Of a DNA stretch of 64,000 nucleotides, positions 53,401-62,400 are shown in pieces (within the stretch, counting starts at the first letter, position 1; every line of letters begins with the position of its first letter). Location of the stretch: NCBI GenBank assembly GCA_963281255.1, contig OY725491.1:5754857-5818856 (forward strand), written 5' to 3'. This stretch comes from Aphrocallistes beatrix (lineage: Eukaryota > Porifera > Hexactinellida > Sceptrulophora > Aphrocallistidae). The translations under genes and the position numbers were made by a program. The notes beneath the pieces were generated by a model. The model did not search any database. It was not told the DNA's origin and saw only the letters and a program-made list of their open reading frames with translations.

Positions 53401-56400
53401 GGTGTTGTCGTTGTGGTCATAGTGGTAGTAGTTGTAGGTGGAGGAGGCTCACATGAAATAAAGATATGTTCTCCTCTAACACAGTTATGCCTTGTTGAAT
53501 GGTCGCATTCTAATAGCCTAGATTCATCGCCATCACATTCTACATCATCAAGCAAGTACTGAATGTTTCTATTATTCACGATGACACCTGTTCTGTTTTT
53601 TATCAAAGATCCTAGTCCGAGTTGTTGACAGACAATTTCACTCTCAACTGTTCCCCAGCCATCATCGCATACATAGCCCCACTCATTCAGATACACTTCA
53701 AGTACGCCGCTATTACCGTTACTGAGTCGGATGTCTCCATGATCTGAATGGAATAAATAATAAATTTCATTCATAATTGGAACTTAATTGTCATTGCAAA
53801 TACTTACTTGGTGGGTTGCACTGCAGTTTGATAACAGAGTTGGATGTACATTTGGATGAGGAAGAACTGCAATCACAGAGTGATCTCTCCTCTCCAGTAC
53901 ATCTAAATTTCCTCTGTAGTATCTGGAGGTTGGCAGTGAGATCGGAATAAGGTACAACTGAAAAAGATTTTGCTGATGTTCCCTCATTCTCTCTGCAAAC
54001 AACATCTGCATTTTCATAGGTGAATTCGTCTCCACAGAGGTAGTACCATCCATTGTCGTAATAGCGTACAATTTGAGGGTATGAAACGGCGTTAGGTGCA
54101 TATGATTGACATCCATCTTGATGAGGAAAGAAAATATAAAAGCAAAATATTCTCAATTATTTTGTAAAGTAAACAATACTTACCAGCACTACACGTTAAC
54201 AGGACTATATAATTGCTTGAACAGTATGACCCCAGATGGTAGTTGCATTCAGATAAGGCTGTTTCATTTCCGTTGCATAGAACATCACTGATGATGGATT
54301 TGGAGTAATATTGATATCCATAGTAATATCCTCTTTCAGATGAGATTGCAAATCTATAACCAAGCTGTCTGCATGCAACGTCACTATCTGCAGTGTCCCA
54401 TCTCTGATAGCAGATATCATTCCATTGGTAGTAGTAGAGCTGGAGTTTGTTTCCAGATATCAATCGTACTTGTCCTTGTTCTAAAATAATAGAGAATAAT
54501 TTTACTATGTATTATTAAGGTAAATTAAATGTTATTCAATCTTCTATGAACTCTCCCATGTCTCATATTATTACGCAAAGACAGATGTGTAAATTTACCT
54601 GTTGGTTTGCATTGGACTAGTGCGATGTCCTCATTTTCACAGATCTGTGTTGAGTAGGAACAAGCACATAACGATCTCTCATTCCCATTGCACTGGAACA
54701 ACCTATTCGAAATCGCATAATTGACTCCAGTACTATTTCGTTCTGCTTGTCCGATAGCTTCAACATCTCCATAGCCTCCCTCACGGCAAATAACACGAGC
54801 AGTTTGTTTTGTGAATCCTTTCTTGCAGATGTAATAGTTTGAGTGTCCGTCGTAATATCTCACTGGTGTAGGAATATCTTCATTGACAAGGACTGAGTCA
54901 CAATCTCCTAAAAAATTGAACAATAATTTACCATTAGTAATGAAAAGTTCTGATTATATATTGTTTCTGCAATAACTTACTAGTTTCGCAAACTAATTTG
55001 ATCTTGTAGTTACAGCTACTAGTTTCTCTATAAGGACAGTCTGTGAGTTTCGTCTCATTGCCCTCACACTTTAAATGTCTATTCCAGTACGTGTTTTCTT
55101 CTCGGTAAATTTTCCAATATCTATACGTCCTGTATCCTTGTTGTCTACATGCAACTAATGCATCTCTACGGTCAAAATAGCTCCCACAGACATGTTTCCA
55201 TCCATCTGAGTATATCTCAAGATACTTTCCAATGCTGTTGCTTCGAAGGATTCCATAAGCTATTCATAGAGAAGATAATAACAAACAGTTCATTTACATA
55301 TATGCATTCGTATTTTAAAATGAGAAACATACCTGGTTTACCGCATTGTACTTTGATAACTGAACCGCTAGGACAGGTTTGCTGGGATACCGAGCAGTTA
55401 CAGAGAGAAGATTCGTTTCCGTAGCACGAATGTTGTAGAGGATAGATCTGCGTATTTGGTGGTATCTCTGATTCGCTGAGAGGTCTGTAAGTAAGAGCCA
55501 TTGTGTTGGAGGTTTCTCTACAGACAACATCTGCATTTTCAGCTGTAAACCCATCAGCGCATATATAAAAACGTTGTTGATCAACGTAGTACTCCACGAT
55601 CTGGTAGCGTTCTGTAGCATAGACAGCGTGAACCTCACAATCACCTAAAGTAGATTAATGAAATAAATGGAAATATACATTAATATTTCACATAAAAAGT
55701 ACTCGTATTTTCGGGTTATTTAGATTTTGAAAGCTATTTTTTATTACAGAGACTAAATCTAAATCAAATTCATGTATTATTATGCTAATGGTTTTATAAT
55801 CCATCCCTAGTAGAAAAAAAAAGTACCACTCACCTCTACTACAGTAAAGAACGGTCTTTCCATAGTCTCTATAGTAGTAGTTATTATTGTCCTTCTCTTT
55901 GTAGGTACATTCTGTAGTGCTGTAGCTACAATCTAGAAGACTGGTTTCGTGGCCTCGACACTTGATGTTTCCAAAGTTGGTTGGGAATGAGGTGGCAATC
56001 CGTGTTGTCGTGGTGTATGAGTAATATCTAACACTTGTGTAGCCTAATTGTCTGCAGGCGACATTTGAATCCACAAGATCGAATCTATTGCGGCAGATGT
56101 AGCTCCAACCACCATTGAAGTAGATTTCGACTAGGTTTCTGTATTGATTGCTGTAGCGAAGACTTCCAACATCTAATTAAAATATACGTAAAATATACGT
56201 CAATATTATGTTATCGTAAAAGATGATTTTTTCGTTAAAATGTATAGATTTTAAAAGTAAATTACCATGTGCTAAACACTTGATTGCAGCTACATAGTCG
56301 CTACCGCACTGATTCTCTGTTCGAGAGCAATCACAGAGACTGGCCTCATCTCCCTGGCAGTACACATCGTATGGGTAGATCTGATAGCCTGAAGCCAATT

Positions 56401-59400
56401 GAGATCTGGAAACACGGACTATTGAATCAGCTCCGTTCTTATAACCATTTTCTCGGCAAATAATGTTGGCATTCTCAATTGTTGTAGAATTGTAGCACAA
56501 ATAATACCAATTTTCATTGGTGTAATATCTAGCTGGTTGATGAGTGATATGTCCATCAGGAATATATGATTGGCATCCCTCTAAATAAAACGGATTATAG
56601 TAGGTAAATTTAAATAATCTAAGTGATTATCGAATTTCTGCATTGAAAATTTGGCTTACCTAGTCTGCATGCGATATAAATGTTGTAGTAGCATTGTTGA
56701 GTTGACTTATACTCGCAGTCTAAAATGTTTGACTCGTCCCCTTGACACTGAATGTTAGTGAAATAACCATCAGTTGATTGCTTATATCCAGAATATTCGA
56801 TATTGTAGGTCAAAGCATCTCGATACCCTAAGTATCTGCATACGACGTTAGAGGCTGCCTCATTCCAGTAGTAATCACAAACTTCTCTCCAGCCATTTTT
56901 ATAGATCTCTAATGTGCCAGAAGTCTCATTGCTAAGACGCACATGTCCATTATCTAAGTGATGATACGAAAATATGAAATGATGTGAAGGGATATTAAAA
57001 TATTTACATTTTAAAACTGCTTAGAATGGAAATACTTACTTGGGCTTCTGCATTGTATATGCACAATATTGTTTGAAGAACATGTTTGGGCGACTTTTTC
57101 GCAGGCACACACTGAACTTTCACTTCCTTCGCATTTAAAGTAGTATGGATATATCGGATAATTGCTGGATTGGTATGGCTTATAGGTGTAATAGCTAGCA
57201 TCACTATCATGATTTTCTTTGCAAATTATGTCAGCTGCCTCCTGAGTGAATTCATCTGCGCACAGGGAATACCATCCATCAGAATAGTAACGCACTGGTT
57301 GAAGGTCTTCAGGATGCACCAACCTGGCTTCACATCCACCTAGAATATAGTACGAGCATAATTTATTGATTCTACATATTTGAAAAGTATGTGAAATTTG
57401 CACACTAAATTACCTCTTTCACATCTGACATAGCTTGAAGAGTAGCATCTTGAAGTGTTTACGTGAGCACATTCTAATATGTTTGTTTCATTTCCCATAC
57501 AGTCTACATTTCCGATACCCTTAGAATTGAAGTTCACGTAGTGATAGTAGTAATAGTAGTATTGGAAATATTTGTAGTAGTAGGCGTAGAGATAGTGGTA
57601 TCTTGTCCAAAAGGAACTAGCTCCTCTAAATCCAGCACTGATGCAGGCGATGTCTGCCTCGTAACTATTCCATGCGTAATCGCAGACGTATCGCCATTTT
57701 CCGTTGTAAACTTGTATTCTTCCATAATCACCGTTGCTAAGTCGTACACTACCATATTCTATTGGAAAAAAGTAAAATTAATCACACTTTTTTAAAAATC
57801 AGTCATCAAAAAATTCGCATTCACGTTGTAAATGATTTTTAAAAATACTTACCAGGATTATCACACTTGACAGATACAACTGTGTTGGAATCGCAAGTTA
57901 ATCTTTCTGACTCGCAGGAGCAAATGGAAGATTCATTTCCGTTACACGCATAGTTATACGGAGAAATCGGACGTTGTTGTGACAAGCTATCGAGTGTAAC
58001 AGATTCAAATGAGATCGCACTAGCTAATGCCGTCTCTCTGCAAATCACATCGGCATCATATGGAGTGAATCCATCATAGCAAATGTAGAACCAAGATTTA
58101 TCGGTGTAGATCTGTGCAATTTGAGTTGAAGACTGAGTGTCATTGGAGTACACGTCACACCCTTCTAAAAAATAAACATTAGTAAACACTATTGCGAACT
58201 AAAATTTTTTTAAAATAGTTTTTTTCATACCAGTTTGACAGACGAGGTATATTCTGTATATACAATATCTCCTCACAAATGTATGTGGGCAATCAGATAT
58301 TTTTGTATCATTATTATCACAGGTCCCCAGTGTTAGGTAATGATCTGAGTTGTAATATGAAGATCCTAGAACTCTTCTGAAGGACTTTGCTTTGGCATAT
58401 CCAAGTTCTCGACAAGCAAGATCCATTGTATCAGCAAAATGGATGCCATAGTAGTAATAGAAGTAGTTAGTACAGACATATGTCCATCCGGAATTGATAT
58501 AAGCTTCAAGAATTCCTTCGGCCCTATTTGTCAGTCGAATAGCCCCATATTCTGTGAAAATAAAATTAAAACATTAAAAAGTGATTATGGACTTATCAAT
58601 TAAGGAAGAATAACTCAATTTACCTGGTCGTTTACACCGCACTGAAACAGCTTTATATGAGTCACAGGACTGGTAGATCAAAGGACAGTTGCAGAGACTC
58701 GCTTCATTACCTCGACACTGGTGTTGGTACGGATAGAAAGAATAGCCAAGTGTGAGGAGGTCGTATTTAACGAAATTGTAACCGATTGCTCGTGTACCGA
58801 AGTTCTCGTAACATATCACATGGGCATTCTCTTCTGAAAAGTTATCTTTGCAAAGATAGAACCAATCTTGTCCGCTGAAATATTGAACTATTTCTGATGA
58901 ATAGTCGGCGTTCCGAGCATGAGACTCGCATTGATCTAAAAATATACGTGTATAATATATACGTATGTACAAGCAGAGCGTTTGCAAAAACTGGTAAATC
59001 GGATATAAAATTACAGCGACTTAGTGAATTATGAGATTAACTGACCTACGCTACAGTCTAGATAGATATGATCATAAGCCTGGCAATTCTCAATGCGTCT
59101 GGAGAATCTACACTCCAAAATATCGGTCTCATTTCCATCACAATAAACATCGTTGATTTTAAACAGTGAAGTCCTGTTGGGATGAAGTTGATGCACGTGG
59201 TAAGAATTTACCCTCGCAAATCCCAGAGTCCTGCAAGCAACATTTGAATCTCTGATGTCCCAATGATCATCGCATACAAATCCCCATCCGTCATAGTATA
59301 TTTCCAAGAGGCCTTCATGCCCAAGAGTAAGTCTGAGACGTCCGTTAACTAATTAAGATATATTCATTAAATCTGCATCTGATTAGTAGCGAATATCTCT

Positions 59401-62400
59401 AATTGTATTCACAAAAAAGAAAAATGAATACCTGGATCTCCGGTTGGTTTAGGAGTTCTAGTCGGCTTAGTAGACCTGGTAGGCTTAGTCGTTGTTGTGG
59501 TTGTTCTTGTGGGTGTCGTCGTAGTAGTGGTAGGAGTAGTGGTTGTGGTGGTAGGAGTAGTTGTAGTAGTGGTAGGAGTAGTGGTTGTGGTGGTAGGAGT
59601 AGTTGTAGTAGTGGTAGGAGTAGTGGTTGTGGTGGTAGGAGTAGTGGTTGTGGTGGTAGGAGTAGTGGTTGTGGTGGTAGGGGTAGTGGTTGTGGTGGTA
59701 GGGGTAGTGGTCGTTGTTGTTGGAGTGGTTGTCGTTGTTGTTGGCGTCGTTGTAGTGGTAGTTGGGGTAGTGGTTGTGGTGGTAGGTGTTGTAGTCGTGG
59801 TAGTAGGAGTAGTGGTTGTTGTTGTAGGGGTTGTTGTCGTGGTAGTGGGTGTAGTGGTTGTGGTGGTAGGAGTTGTTGTCGTGGTAGTGGGTGTAGTGGT
59901 TGTGGTGGTAGGAGTAGTGGTTGTTGTCGTTGGAGTAGTGGTTGTTGTTGTCGGGGTTGTCGTGGTCGTAGTGGGAGTTGTAGTAGTGGTAGGAGTTGTG
60001 GTTGTTGTTGTTGGAGTAGTGGTTGTTGTTGTCGGTGTCGTGGTTGTGGTGGTAGGGGTGGTGGTTGTAGTGGTAGGAGTTGTTGTCGTAGTAGTGGGCG
60101 TAGTAGTTGTTGTCGTTGGAGTAGTGGTTGTTGTTGTCGGGGTTGTCGTGGTCGTAGTGGGTGTAGTAGTTGTGGTGGTAGGAGTTGTTGTCGTGGTAGT
60201 GGGCGTAGTGGTTGTTGTTGTCGGTGTTGTGGTTGTTGTGGTTGGAGTAGTGGTTGTTGTTGTCGGGGTTGTCGTGGTTGTAGTGGGAGTCGAGGTAGTA
60301 GTAGTGGGTGTAGTAGTTGTGGTGGTAGGAGTTGTAGTCGTTGTGGTTGGGGTGGTTGTAGGAGTGGTTGTTGTGGTTGTTGGTGTCGTAGTAGTGGTAG
60401 TTGGAGTGGTTGTTGTTGTCGTAGGAGTTGTGGTTGTTGTTGTAGGTGTCGTTGTTGTGGTAGTAGGAGTAGTTGTGGTCGTTGTTGGTGTTGTGGTAGT
60501 GGTTGTAGTTGTTGTCGTAGGGGTTGTTGTGGTCGTGGTGGGAGTTGTGGTTGTCGTAGTAGGTGTAGTAGTTGGGGTTGTAGTAGTAGTAGTTGGGGTT
60601 GTTGTTGTTGTTGTAGGTGTTGTGGTTGTGGTGGTAGGAGTTGTTGTGGTGGTGGTGGGAGTTGTTGTTGTGGTGGTAGGAGTTGTTGTGGTGGTGGTAG
60701 GAGTTGTTGTGGTGGTGGTGGGAGTTGTTGTTGTGGTGGTAGGAGTTGTTGTGGTGGTGGTGGGAGTTGTTGTTGTGGTGGTAGGAGTTGTTGTTGTGGT
60801 GGTAGGAGTTGTTGTGGTGGTGGTGGGAGTTGTTGTGGTGGTGGTGGGAGTTGTTGTTGTGGTGGTAGGAGTTGTGGTGGTGGTGGTAGGAGTTGTTGTG
60901 GTGGTGGTGGGAGTTGTTGTTGTGGTGGTGGGAGTTGTTGTTGTGGTGGTAGGAGTTGTTGTGGTGGTGGTAGGAGTTGTTGTGGTGGTGGTAGGAGTTG
61001 TTGTGGTGGTGGTGGGAGTTGTTGTTGTGGTGGTAGGAGTTGTTGTGGTGGTGGTAGGAGTTGTTGTGGTGGTGGTGGGAGTTGTTGTGGTGGTGGTGGT
61101 GGGAGTTGTTGTTGTGGTGGTAGGAGTTGTTGTGGTGGTGGTAGGAGTTGTTGTGGTGGTGGTGGGAGTTGTTGTGGTGGTGGTAGGAGTTGTTGTGGTG
61201 GTGGTAGGAGTTGTTGTGGTGGTGGTGGGAGTTGTTGTGGTGGTGGTGGGAGTTGTTGTGGTGGTGGTGGGAGTTGTTGTGGTGGTGGTGGGAGTTGTTG
61301 TGGTGGTGGTGGGAGTTGTTGTGGTGGTGGTAGGAGTTGTTGTGGTGGTGGTGGGAGTTGTTGTTGTGGTCGTAGGAGTTGTAGTTGTGGTCGTGGGAGT
61401 TGTAGTTGTGGTCGTGGGAGTTGTAGTTGTGGTCGTGGGAGTTGTAGTTGTGGTCGTGGGAGTTGTGGTTGTGGTGGTAGGAGTTGTGGTTGTGGTGGTA
61501 GGAGTTGTGGTTGTGGTGGTAGGAGTTGTGGTTGTGGTAGTGGGAGTTGTAGTTGTAGTGGTTGCGGTAGTTGTTCTAGTTGTTGTAACGGTTGTGGTTG
61601 TTGCGGTAGTTGTTGGTATTCTCGGTGAACATGCAATGTAGACGTGTTCTCCTCTACCACAATTTGGTCTCTTTGAATGATCACATTCCAATAGTCTTGA
61701 TTCATCTCCATTACAGTTTACATCATCAAGTAAGAACTGAATGAATCGTTGGTTCACTATGACACCTGTCCTGAATTCGATCAAGGATCCTAAGTCCAGT
61801 TGTCGACAGACAATCTCACTTTCTACTCTACCCCATCTATCATCACATACAAAGCCCCACTCATTCAGATACACTTCCAGTACTCCACTATCGCCGTTAC
61901 TCAACCGAATGTCTCCAAAATCTAAACAAAATGAGATATTTTAAATGAGATTATATTGAGAGCAAGTTTACTTATTCATAAATTCTAACTAATATATAAT
62001 TGATATTACAAAATGTAATTGAAGATCTACTAACCTGGGCGATTGCACTGGACTTGTACGACGGTATCCGATGAACATGTAGCTTGCTCAGAAGCACAAT
62101 CACACAGTGTGACTTCATCACCATTACAATCGAAATCTTTCTGTAGTATTGGGAGGAAGGAAGTAGTGATATTAGTTATAGGAACAGTTGTAACGCTTAA
62201 AGCTGTAGTCCCATCGTTTTCTCTACACACTACATCTGCATTTTCTTGAGTAAAGTCATCTCCGCAAAGATAATACCATCCATTTTCGAAATAGCGCACA
62301 ATTTGAGGATAGGAAACAGCATTAGGGGCATATGACTGGCATCCATCTGCAAAAGAGATAGGTTAAATTGTCTCGTCTAGCTTTCAGTTACAAAGTATAT

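Noticed and set aside
59349-59431. Possible separate gene start (signal peptide) between the Thr/Pro linker exon and the next SRCR exon
   Set aside because: The 83-base interval has no start codon followed by a hydrophobic leader. Both borders are good splice sites in phase 1.
59403-61641. Long plus-strand frames (over 700 codons of Gly/Ser/Cys or Val/Gly) and a second minus-strand Gln/Pro/Leu frame
   Set aside because: They are shadow frames of the 21-bp repeat, whose length is a multiple of three and which lacks stop triplets in several frames. Only the minus frame that continues an SRCR domain and splices in phase is accepted.
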